Assembly: GCA_965200525.1 (NCBI GenBank)
Contig: OZ241368.1
Span: 6,324,001-6,388,000 of the forward strand
Reading direction: 5' to 3'
DNA from: JANNPJ01 sp965200525
Lineage (GTDB): Bacteria; Actinomycetota; Actinomycetes; Actinomycetales; Kineosporiaceae
Length of the DNA stretch: 64,000 nt
Made by a program: the position numbers and the translations under genes. The notes below the pieces were generated by a model that was not told the origin of the DNA, did no database searches, and saw only the letters and a list, made by a program, of their open reading frames with translations. Of this stretch, positions 42,581-49,332 are shown one piece after another. How positions within the stretch are numbered: position 1 is the first letter of the stretch; each line of letters starts with the position of its first letter.

Positions 42581-44764
42581 TCAGCTGTTGAAGGTCTCCG
42601 TGTAGGTGACCGAGGTGCCCGAGGCTCCCGAGGTGCGGCTCCGGTTGCCGGTGCCCTCGCGCTCCCAGGTCACCGCCCCGGTCGACGTCCGGTAGATGTA
42701 CTTGTACTCGAACGCCGTGCCGGCCGGCAGGTTCACCGTGCCCACGTACCGGCCGCCGCTGCTGGTCAGCGGGACGGCGCTCGCCGGGGCCCAGGAGCCG
42801 AGGGCGGCGATGCTGCCGACCACGTACACGCTCTGGCCGGCCGCCGGACCGGCCGCCACCGAGAAGGTGGCCGCACTCTGACCGGCCGGAACGGTGGCTG
42901 TCGCGGTCGGGGTGGGCGGCGCTGTGGTGGTGGTCGGGCTCGGTGACGCCGTGCTGCTGGTGCCGCCGGCGGTGTTGAAGGTGTCGGTGTAGGTGACCTG
43001 AACCCCGCTGGGCCCGGAGGTGTGCGATTTGTTGCCGGTGGTCTCCCAGGTCACCGCGCCGGCAGTGGTCTTGTAGAGGTATTTGTACTCGAACGCGGTG
43101 TTGGCCGGCAGGTTCACCGTGCCCACGTACCGGCCGCCGCTGCTGGTCAGCGGGACGGCGCTCGCCGGGGCCCAGGAGCCGAGGGCGGCGACACTGCCGA
43201 CCAGGTACACGCTCTGGCCGGCCGCCGGACCGGCCGCGACCGAGAACGTGGTGGCCACCTGACCGGCCGGGACCGTGGAGGTCGCGGTCGGGGTCGGCGA
43301 TCCGGTCGGGTTGCCGGTCGAGCCGCCGGCCCCGGTGTACAGGGCCAGCGACCGGTTGGCCCCGAGGGTGGCGGTGAAGGTTCCGCTCGAGGAGACCGTG
43401 TACGACGTCCCGGAGCAGTTGCCTGCGGTGTAGTCGCCGCTCATCACGTCGCAGTAGACGCCGGCCGGCAGGCTGGTCTGGAAGGTGCGGGTCAGGGAGC
43501 CGCCGTCGGTGTTGAAGGCCACGTAGGCCACCGAGCCCCGGCCGAAGCCGATCTGCGAGCCGCCGTTGCTCCACCAGTTGGTGACGGCGCTACCGCGGGC
43601 CGCGTTGCGCAGGGCCACCATGTTCTCGATCCGGCGGTCCCGGTGCTGGCAGGTCCAGCCGTTGCCGCAGTCGGCGTTCGTCGTCGTCCCGTTGCCGGTG
43701 GCCGGCGGGCCCTGGTCGGCGTTGCTCCAGTTGTAGCCGGACATCACCGACGGCGTGCCGAACGGGTAGGCCAGCATGAACCCCTCGGCCAGGTAGTACC
43801 GGTCGCCGCTCTTGTAGTTGAGTTTGGTCCGGCCGTTGCGCTCGGTGTCGTGGTTGTCGATGAACACCTGGGCCTTGTCCGAGGCCAGCAGCATCTGGTT
43901 CGGCAGGTTGTTCAGGTTGGACAGGCTGCCGTTCTGGAACGCCCCGCCCACGGTGTCGCCGTAGCGGAAGTCGGTGACATCGCCGGTGCCGGTGTACTCG
44001 GTCGGGCTGATCTCACCGTTCCCGCCCTCGATCACTTCCTGGTAGACGTACACCGACCTGGACAGGCCGGACTCGATGGCCGCGATGTCGGCGTCCGCCA
44101 TGTGCTTGGCCGCGTCCAGCCGGAACCCGTCGACGCCGAGCGAGATCAGGTCGTTGAGGTAGCCGTCCTCCTTGCCCCGGACGTACGACGACTCGGTCTT
44201 CAGGTCGGTCAGGTTGGACAGCTGGCAGTTCTGCACCTGGTTGCGGTCCTGGTAGTTCTGGATCGCGCACGGGGTGTGGAAGTCGGACGACGAGTAGGGC
44301 ACGCCCGGATCGCTGAGGTCGGAGAACGAATTGCCGGCGCTGCCGACCCCGCTCTGGCCGGCGCCCTGCATGTGGTTGAGCACGGCGTCGACGTAGACCT
44401 TGACCCCGGCCGCATGGCAGGCCGAGACCATCGCGGCGAACGCCGCCCGGTCACCGCGCCGGGTCACCAGCTGGTAGCTGATCGGCTGGTAGTCCTGCCA
44501 CCAGGGGTAATTGTTGCCCGGCAGGACGATGTGCTCCTGCGGCGGCGAGACCTGCACCGCGCCATAGCCTTTCGGCCCGAGCACCGAGGTGCACTCCGAG
44601 CCGATCGAGGGCCAGTTCCACTCGAAGAGGTGAACGATGGTGTCGTTCTGCCCGGCCGGTGGTGCGGCCGACGCGATCGGGGCAGCCTGCAGGGCCAGGG
44701 AGGTGCCGGCCACGGCGACGGCCAGAGCCGTCAGCCAGCCGGCCAGAACTGTTCTGCGAAACAT
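42581..44764 (-). CDS. Secreted GH13 alpha-amylase with two C-terminal CBM20 domains
   Basis: The product is 727 residues. ATG 44764 is preferred, with GGAGA five bases upstream and a proper signal peptide (MFRRTVLAGWLTALAVAVAG, cleavage near 34). The catalytic barrel has Asp217 in GFRLDAAKHM, Glu243 in YQEVIEGG and Asp306 in IDNHDTERN. A beta domain follows to about 485, then two CBM20 starch-binding modules at about 500-600 and 625-727. These are separated by Thr/Ser/Pro linkers. The modules each carry LGSWAPASAVPLTSSGGRY and FEYKY. CBM20 lets the enzyme grip raw starch granules. The modules are nearly identical in DNA. CTTGCAAG repeats before the gene point to MalR control. Confidence 0.95.
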   Translation of the reverse strand: MFRRTVLAGWLTALAVAVAGTSLALQAAPIASAAPPAGQNDTIVHLFEWNWPSIGSECTSVLGPKGYGAVQVSPPQEHIVLPGNNYPWWQDYQPISYQLVTRRGDRAAFAAMVSACHAAGVKVYVDAVLNHMQGAGQSGVGSAGNSFSDLSDPGVPYSSSDFHTPCAIQNYQDRNQVQNCQLSNLTDLKTESSYVRGKEDGYLNDLISLGVDGFRLDAAKHMADADIAAIESGLSRSVYVYQEVIEGGNGEISPTEYTGTGDVTDFRYGDTVGGAFQNGSLSNLNNLPNQMLLASDKAQVFIDNHDTERNGRTKLNYKSGDRYYLAEGFMLAYPFGTPSVMSGYNWSNADQGPPATGNGTTTNADCGNGWTCQHRDRRIENMVALRNAARGSAVTNWWSNGGSQIGFGRGSVAYVAFNTDGGSLTRTFQTSLPAGVYCDVMSGDYTAGNCSGTSYTVSSSGTFTATLGANRSLALYTGAGGSTGNPTGSPTPTATSTVPAGQVATTFSVAAGPAAGQSVYLVGSVAALGSWAPASAVPLTSSGGRYVGTVNLPANTAFEYKYLYKTTAGAVTWETTGNKSHTSGPSGVQVTYTDTFNTAGGTSSTASPSPTTTTAPPTPTATATVPAGQSAATFSVAAGPAAGQSVYVVGSIAALGSWAPASAVPLTSSGGRYVGTVNLPAGTAFEYKYIYRTSTGAVTWEREGTGNRSRTSGASGTSVTYTETFNS
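42722..42810 (-). repeat. 89-bp perfect direct repeat in the CBM20 domains, copy in the C-terminal module
   Basis: These 89 bases are identical to 43103-43191, 381 bases away (127 codons, one module plus linker). The match continues imperfectly beyond both ends. This indicates recent module duplication or gene conversion inside the amylase gene. Confidence 0.9.
43103..43191 (-). repeat. 89-bp perfect direct repeat in the CBM20 domains, copy in the first module
   Basis: This is the second copy of the exact repeat at 42722-42810, in the same reading frame. Confidence 0.9.
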
Positions 44765-44842
44765 CGTGTCTCCGTTGACGTTGATGTCGGAAGTTCGAGC
44801 GTGGGGACGGCGGCAGCGCCGGACCAGCGGCCCGGGATCAGG

Positions 44843-44873
44843 CCGGCAAGAGCATTGCAAGAACTTGCAAGAG
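44843..44873 (-). promoter_or_regulatory. Triple CTTGCA-type direct repeats, probable MalR operator of the amylase operon
   Basis: Read on the minus strand, the site contains CTCTTGCAAG, TTCTTGCAATG and CTCTTGCCGG in tandem, with units 10-11 bases apart. Similar CTTGCA repeats control alpha-amylase and maltose genes of streptomycetes through MalR. It lies about 80-110 bases upstream of the amylase ATG at 44764, which is promoter distance. A further CTTGCAAG occurs at 44985-44992. Confidence 0.65.
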
Positions 44874-44984
44874 CTGGTTGGGACGGTACGCGCCGATTTG
44901 GACCGCCGTCAATGGCCGGACGAGGCAGATTTCCGCCCATGACGGCTGCTTGAGCATTGCTTGACCTGCCCTCGGCTCGGTCGG

Positions 44985-44992
44985 CTTGCAAG
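44985..44992. promoter_or_regulatory. Additional CTTGCAAG palindrome near the end of the LacI gene
   Basis: An 8-bp perfect palindrome, identical to the core of the operator at 44864-44871, lies six bases beyond the stop of the regulator gene and 120 bases from the main site. It could be an auxiliary operator. The 233-base gap between regulator and amylase holds no other feature. Confidence 0.4.
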
Positions 44993-44997
44993 ATCTT

Positions 44998-46035
44998 TCA
45001 GGCCGGGGCCGCGGCGGCTGTTCCCGGCCGCACCCGGGAGCCGGTCGAACCGCGGACCACGAGTTCCGGCATGAACACGAAGTCGTCCTGGGTCGGGGCG
45101 TTGCCGCCGATCTCCTCGAGCAGGGCGTTCACCGCGGCCTGCCCCATCCGCTCGACCGGCTGCCGGATGGTGGTCAGCGGCGGGTCGGCGAAGGCGATCA
45201 GGGGCGAGTCGTCGAACCCGATCACCGAGACGTCGCGGGGCACCTGCCGGCCGCGCATCCGGGCGGCCCGGATCGCACCGAAGGCCATCAGGTCGCTGGC
45301 GCAGACGATGGCGGTGCAGCCCCGGTCGAGCAGGGCGTGGGCCGCGGCCTGACCGCCCTCGACGCTGAACAGGGAGTGCTGGATCAGCCCGGTGGCGGCC
45401 TCCGGGTCGAGACCGGCCAGCTCGGCCATCGCCTCGACGAACCCGACCGACTTGGCGATCACCGGCAGGAACCGGCGCGGACCCACGGCCAGACCGATCC
45501 GCTCGTGCCCGAGTTCGATCAGGTGCTGCACCGCCAGTCGGGTCGCGGCCCGGTCGTCGACCGACACCGAGGGCGCCTTGATCTGGGTGTTGTTGCCGTT
45601 GACGAGCACGAACGGCACCCCCCGCCCGGTCAGCTGGGCGTACCGGCCGACGTCCGCGGTGGAGTCGGCGTGCAGCCCGGACACGAAGATGATGCCGATC
45701 GCCCCCCGGTCGACCAGCAGCGCCGTCAGCTCGTCCTCGGAGGAACCGCCGGGAGTCTGGGTGCACAGGATCGGCGTGTAGCCGTACCGGGTCAGCACGT
45801 TCTCGATCACCTGCACGAAGGCCGGAAAGATCGGGTTGCTGAGTTCGGGCAGGATCAGCCCGACCAGGCTGGTGCTGCGGGCGGTGCTCGGACGTTCGAT
45901 GCCGAGCACGTCGAGCGCGGCCAGCACGCGCTGGCGAGTGGCCGGGGAGACGCCGGGCTTCTCGTTGAGAACCCGCGAGACCGTGGCCTCGCTGACCCGC
46001 GCCTGCTCAGCGATACTCGCCAGCTTCGCAGCCAT
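44998..46035 (-). CDS. malR: LacI-family repressor of amylase genes (MalR-like)
   Basis: The 345-residue protein has a canonical LacI DNA-binding domain at residues 1-60 (MAAKLASIAEQARVSEATVSRVLNEKPGVSPATRQRV). A sugar-sensor domain follows (LVGLILPELSNPIFP, AIVCASDLMAFGAIR, VIGFDDSPL). It is the gene immediately upstream of the amylase operon on the same strand. The CTTGCA repeats in front of the amylases match the operator type known for actinobacterial MalR. It probably represses amylase synthesis until maltodextrins are present. It may also act on distant genes. The malEFG promoter here has a different palindrome. Confidence 0.87.
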   Translation of the reverse strand: MAAKLASIAEQARVSEATVSRVLNEKPGVSPATRQRVLAALDVLGIERPSTARSTSLVGLILPELSNPIFPAFVQVIENVLTRYGYTPILCTQTPGGSSEDELTALLVDRGAIGIIFVSGLHADSTADVGRYAQLTGRGVPFVLVNGNNTQIKAPSVSVDDRAATRLAVQHLIELGHERIGLAVGPRRFLPVIAKSVGFVEAMAELAGLDPEAATGLIQHSLFSVEGGQAAAHALLDRGCTAIVCASDLMAFGAIRAARMRGRQVPRDVSVIGFDDSPLIAFADPPLTTIRQPVERMGQAAVNALLEEIGGNAPTQDDFVFMPELVVRGSTGSRVRPGTAAAAPA

Positions 46036-46071
46036 GCCCTGACTCTAGGGCACGCGCTCGGCGACCCGTGT

Positions 46072-46644
46072 TCAGGCTGCGGGGCGGAGCCGGGACTCGG
46101 CGCGCTCCCGGAGCTGTTCCAGATCCACCCCGGAGTCGGCGAGAATCCGGGCCGCCAGCCCTTCGCCCTCGCGCAGCAGCCCGAGCAGGATGTGGGTGGA
46201 GCCGATCTCACCCGACTTCGTCCGCAGGGCTTCTCGCAGGGAGAGCTCGAGCACCTTCTTGGACCGGGGGCCGAAGCGGCCCCGAACGGTGGACCGGCCG
46301 AACCAGCCGCGTTTCGCCGGCTTCGGCGGGAGCAACGCCTCCGGGCCGAAAGACTCCTGGATCCGGGCCAGTACGGCGTCGACGTCGATCCCGACGCTGC
46401 GCAGGGCCTCGGCGTCCTCGGCCTCGATCAGCGGTGGCGCCGAGCCCACCCGGCGAAGCAGATCGGCTCGCACCGCCGCGGGCTCGACCCCGGCCTCGCT
46501 CAGCAGGTCGGCGGCCGGGCCGGAGCCCTCGGCCAGCGCCAGCAGCAGGTGTTCCGTTCCGATCAGGGGGTGCCGCAACTCGAGCGCCTCCTGCTGAGCC
46601 CGGATCACGACCTGCCGCGCGTCCTCGGTGAATCTCTCGAACAT
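46072..46644 (-). CDS. Stand-alone double Clp-N domain protein
   Basis: The 190-residue protein consists of two Clp N-terminal repeats: FTEDARQVVIRAQQEALEL with GTEHLLLALAEGSGPAADLL at 1-75, and SLREALRTKSGEIGSTHILLGLLREGEGLAARIL at about 115-175. A basic linker (PAKRGWFGRSTVRGRFG) joins them. No AAA+ module is present. In ClpC such domains bind adaptors and substrates, so a free copy could be an adaptor, decoy or substrate-delivery protein. The ATG at 46644 follows AAGGAGG. It is one base after the stop of the HTH gene, so the two form one operon. Confidence 0.88.
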   Translation of the reverse strand: MFERFTEDARQVVIRAQQEALELRHPLIGTEHLLLALAEGSGPAADLLSEAGVEPAAVRADLLRRVGSAPPLIEAEDAEALRSVGIDVDAVLARIQESFGPEALLPPKPAKRGWFGRSTVRGRFGPRSKKVLELSLREALRTKSGEIGSTHILLGLLREGEGLAARILADSGVDLEQLRERAESRLRPAA

Positions 46645-46645
46645 G

Positions 46646-46900
46646 TCAGTCCTCCTTCTGGGTCGGTGCTGGCGTTCCACCCGGAGGCGGAGCGACAGTC
46701 GCATAGCGCTTGTGCACGGCCTGCTTGCTGACGTTCAGGGCGGTGGCGATCTCCTGCCACGACCAGCCGGCCCGCCGGGCGTTCTCGACCTGGAGTCGTT
46801 CCAGCGTCTCGGCCAGCCGGCGCAGAGCCAGGGCCGCTCGCAGACCGACGGTGGGGTCGGTTCCGCTGGCGGCGGTGGTCAGGTCACGTGCATCGGTCAT
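46646..46900 (-). CDS. Small helix-turn-helix DNA-binding protein upstream of the Clp-N gene
   Basis: The 84-residue protein has a coiled N-terminal helix (RLAETLERLQVENARRAG) and a clear HTH at about 45-68 (SWQEIATALNVSKQAVHKRY), resembling the sigma-70 region 4 / Trp-repressor-like type. A short Pro-rich tail follows. The ATG at 46900 has no ribosome-binding site and lies right at the expected transcription start, so the mRNA is probably leaderless. Two palindromes with identical arms overlap its promoter, which strongly suggests that this protein represses its own operon. Confidence 0.83.
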   Translation of the reverse strand: MTDARDLTTAASGTDPTVGLRAALALRRLAETLERLQVENARRAGWSWQEIATALNVSKQAVHKRYATVAPPPGGTPAPTQKED

Positions 46901-46901
46901 G

Positions 46902-46919
46902 CGTCAACATTAATTGACG
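46902..46919. promoter_or_regulatory. Operator 1, CGTCAA-N6-TTGACG
   Basis: An 18-bp palindrome with perfect 6-bp arms lies directly before the HTH start codon and covers the -10 element (TAATGT on the minus strand, 46907-46912). Its arms and spacing equal those of the palindrome at 46930-46947, with centres 28 bases apart. Confidence 0.75.
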
Positions 46920-46935
46920 ACTCGGCCATCGTCAA
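46907..46935 (-). promoter_or_regulatory. Consensus leaderless promoter of the HTH-ClpN operon
   Basis: On the minus strand a -35 TTGACG (46930-46935) and a -10 TAATGT (46907-46912) are 17 bases apart. Six bases follow the -10 before the A of the ATG at 46900, so transcription should begin at the start codon. Each element lies inside one of two palindromic operators. Confidence 0.72.
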
Positions 46936-46947
46936 TAAAGGTTGACG
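46930..46947. promoter_or_regulatory. Operator 2, CGTCAA-N6-TTGACG
   Basis: This second perfect copy of the 6-6-6 palindrome supplies the -35 hexamer of the HTH-ClpN promoter from its left arm. Confidence 0.75.
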
Positions 46948-47085
46948 CTGAACCGTGGAGTGCCCCGCGCGGCGACCAGAACCGGATCGCCGAACTGGTG
47001 CACGAACTGAGCGCACACCTCACGAGCCGGACCACCCCACCGGCGTAGCCGTCGGATCCTCGGACGTCGTGGGTAGGGTCGGGCC

Positions 47086-47820
47086 ATGACCGATCTCGAG
47101 CCCACGATCCTGGCCACGTCCGGCGGGTATCGCGCCGGCCACCACATCGCGGTCGAGTTCGACGCCCTCGTCCATCACGCCGTCGAACTCTCCGGCGCCC
47201 ACGGACGCCGGCCGCGGGTGATGTACATCGGCACCGCGATCGGTGACGCCGAGCACTTCACGGCCCGGATGGCCGACGCCGCCCGGCTGGCCGGATTCGA
47301 CCTCACCCCGCTGCAGCTCTTCCCGATGCCCAACCTCGAGGACGTCGAGGGCGCGGTGCTGGACCAGGACGTCGTCTGGGTGACCGGCGGCTCGGTGGCC
47401 AACCTGCTGGCCGTCTGGCGGGTCCATGGGCTCGACGCCGTGCTGCGCCGGGCCTGGCAGGCCGGGGTGGTGCTCAGCGGGGTCAGCGCCGGCTCGATCT
47501 GCTGGTTCCAGGGCGGCACCACCGACTCGTTCGGGCCCGACCTGCGCCCGGTCACCAACGGCCTCGGCCTGCTGCCCTACGGCAACGGCGTGCACTACGA
47601 CAACGAGGCCCGGCGCCGGCCGCTGGTGCACCAGCTGGTCGCGGACGGCACACTCGGGCCGACGCACTGTACGGACGACGGCGTGGGCCTGGTCTACCGC
47701 GGCACCGAACTGGTCGAGGCCGTCACCGAGATCGCCGGCAAGGGCGCGTACATCGTGACCCGGGACGGCGACACGGCCGTCGAGCAGCGCCTCGAGCCCC
47801 GGCGCCTGCCTGCTCGCTGA
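47086..47820 (+). CDS. Peptidase S51 family protein (dipeptidase E / cyanophycinase-like)
   Basis: The 244-residue protein has a class I glutamine-amidotransferase-like fold with the nucleophile elbow GVSAGSICW (Ser134), WVTGGSVANLL and a downstream YGNGVHYDNE block with a His candidate. Length and motifs match cytoplasmic S51 Asp-dipeptidases and not the longer cyanophycinases. There is no signal peptide. It probably cleaves small peptides starting with an acidic residue. It stands alone between the HTH-ClpN promoter region and dinB. Confidence 0.85.
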   Translation: MTDLEPTILATSGGYRAGHHIAVEFDALVHHAVELSGAHGRRPRVMYIGTAIGDAEHFTARMADAARLAGFDLTPLQLFPMPNLEDVEGAVLDQDVVWVTGGSVANLLAVWRVHGLDAVLRRAWQAGVVLSGVSAGSICWFQGGTTDSFGPDLRPVTNGLGLLPYGNGVHYDNEARRRPLVHQLVADGTLGPTHCTDDGVGLVYRGTELVEAVTEIAGKGAYIVTRDGDTAVEQRLEPRRLPAR

Positions 47821-47966
47821 TCGGCCGAGGCGGGCTGCTACCGGAACAGGCTGAGGCCTGGGCACTGGCGATCACCGGCACGACCTCGAACTCGACCTCG
47901 GCCCAGTGCGAGATCCAGGTCATCAGCAGCGTCAGGTCCCCAGCAGGCGCCGATCTTGGTAGACAT

Positions 47967-47982
47967 TCGAACGTACATTCGA
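47967..47982. promoter_or_regulatory. LexA/SOS box upstream of dinB
   Basis: TCGAAC-GTAC-ATTCGA matches the actinobacterial SOS box TCGAAC-N4-GTTCGA except for one base. It ends 13 bases before the dinB ATG, so LexA binding would block transcription. The rest of the 175-base gap contains no convincing gene. Confidence 0.8.
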
Positions 47983-47995
47983 TTAACCTGAGGTG

Positions 47996-49255
47996 ATGAC
48001 CGGCGGGGCCACCATCCTGCACGCTGACCTCGACGCCTTCTACGCGTCGGTGGAGCAGCTGCTCGACCCGGCCCTGCGCGGGCGGCCGATCGCCGTCGGC
48101 GGCAGTGCCCGGGGCGGGGTGGTGCTGGCCGCGTCCTACGAGGCGAGAAGGTTCGGCGTCAGCGGCGGCATGTCGGGCCGCCAGGCCCGCGAGCTGTGCC
48201 CGGCCCTGCTGTTCGTCGGCGGGCACTTCCACGAGTATCAGCGTCTGGCCGACCACGTCATGGACATCCTGTCCGACGTCACCCCGGCGATCGAGCGGAT
48301 CTCGATCGACGAGGCCTTTCTCGACGTCTCCGGGTCCACCCACCTGTTCGGCTCACCGGCGGTGATCGCGGCCCAGCTGCGCCGGCGGGTCCAGGAGGAG
48401 GTCGGGCTGCCGATCTCGGTCGGCGTGGCCCGCACCAAGCATCTGGCCAAAGTGGCGTCGCAGGTGGCCAAACCGAACGGCCTGGTGGTCGTCGAGCCGC
48501 AGGCCGAGCGCGAGTTCCTCGACCCGCTCCCGGTCGGGCTGATGTGGGGCGTGGGTCCGGTGGCCCGGCAGCGGCTGGCCGATCAGGGCATCCGCACCAT
48601 CGGCCAACTGGCCCGCACCCCGTCCGACGCGGTGCAGAGGCTGCTCGGTCAGGCCACCGGGGCCAAGCTGGCCGCCCTGGCCCTCAACGAGGATCCGCGC
48701 CGGGTGACCACGTCGTCCCGGGCCCGGTCGGTCGGCGCCCAGTCCGCGCTCGGTCGCCGGCCTCCGACCACCGAAACGGTCGGCCCGGTGCTCAGCCACC
48801 TGGCCGATCGGGTGGCGAGCCGGCTGCGGGCCAAGCACCGGGCCGGGCGCACGGTCACGGTCCGGGTCCGCTTTGTCGGTATGCGGTCGGTCACCCGGTC
48901 ACTGACCCTGCCCGAGCCGGTGTGCGCCAACCTCACCCTGACCGAGATCGCCGCCCAGCTGGCCTGGCAGGCGATCAACGATCAGGACGACCCGGCCGGG
49001 CCGATCAGCCTGCTGGCCGTCTCGGTGTCGAACCTGGCCGCGGTCGAGACCATCCAGACCGAGCTCGACCTGGAGCCCGACGATCCGCGTCGGCTCGGGT
49101 CGGTCACCGGTTCGTCCCGGCTCGCGGTCGACGCCTCGATCGACGCCGTGCGGCAGCGCTTCGGCCGCGACGCGGTCGGCTACCTCCCGGCCACTCTGCT
49201 GCGCGCCGGTGGCGTCCCCGACGACTTCCGCGAACTGGCCGAACGAGACCTGTGA
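47996..49255 (+). CDS. dinB: DNA polymerase IV (Y-family)
   Basis: The 419-residue translesion polymerase has the catalytic metal motifs ILHADLDAFYASVEQ (Asp11, Asp13) and SIDEAFLDVSG (Asp105, Glu106), the steric-gate region in DAFYAS, helix-hairpin-helix GVGPVARQRLADQGIRTIGQL, and a little-finger domain to about 390. ATG 47996 is preferred to the GTG just before it. It copies past damaged bases at low fidelity. An SOS box in front implies LexA control. The HrpB gene follows after 77 bases. Confidence 0.94.
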   Translation: MTGGATILHADLDAFYASVEQLLDPALRGRPIAVGGSARGGVVLAASYEARRFGVSGGMSGRQARELCPALLFVGGHFHEYQRLADHVMDILSDVTPAIERISIDEAFLDVSGSTHLFGSPAVIAAQLRRRVQEEVGLPISVGVARTKHLAKVASQVAKPNGLVVVEPQAEREFLDPLPVGLMWGVGPVARQRLADQGIRTIGQLARTPSDAVQRLLGQATGAKLAALALNEDPRRVTTSSRARSVGAQSALGRRPPTTETVGPVLSHLADRVASRLRAKHRAGRTVTVRVRFVGMRSVTRSLTLPEPVCANLTLTEIAAQLAWQAINDQDDPAGPISLLAVSVSNLAAVETIQTELDLEPDDPRRLGSVTGSSRLAVDASIDAVRQRFGRDAVGYLPATLLRAGGVPDDFRELAERDL

Positions 49256-49332
49256 CCGCCCCTCCCGATGGACGGTCGGTGGATGGCGGCGGATGGCCCG
49301 CCGATGACCGCCGGTGACGCGAGACTGGGCGG

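Noticed and set aside
47723..48343. Minus-strand frame with a protein-like stretch around 47830-47960
   Set aside because: The stretch is short, overlaps the start of dinB and the end of the S51 gene, and has no recognisable domain; a gene relic is possible but unsupported.
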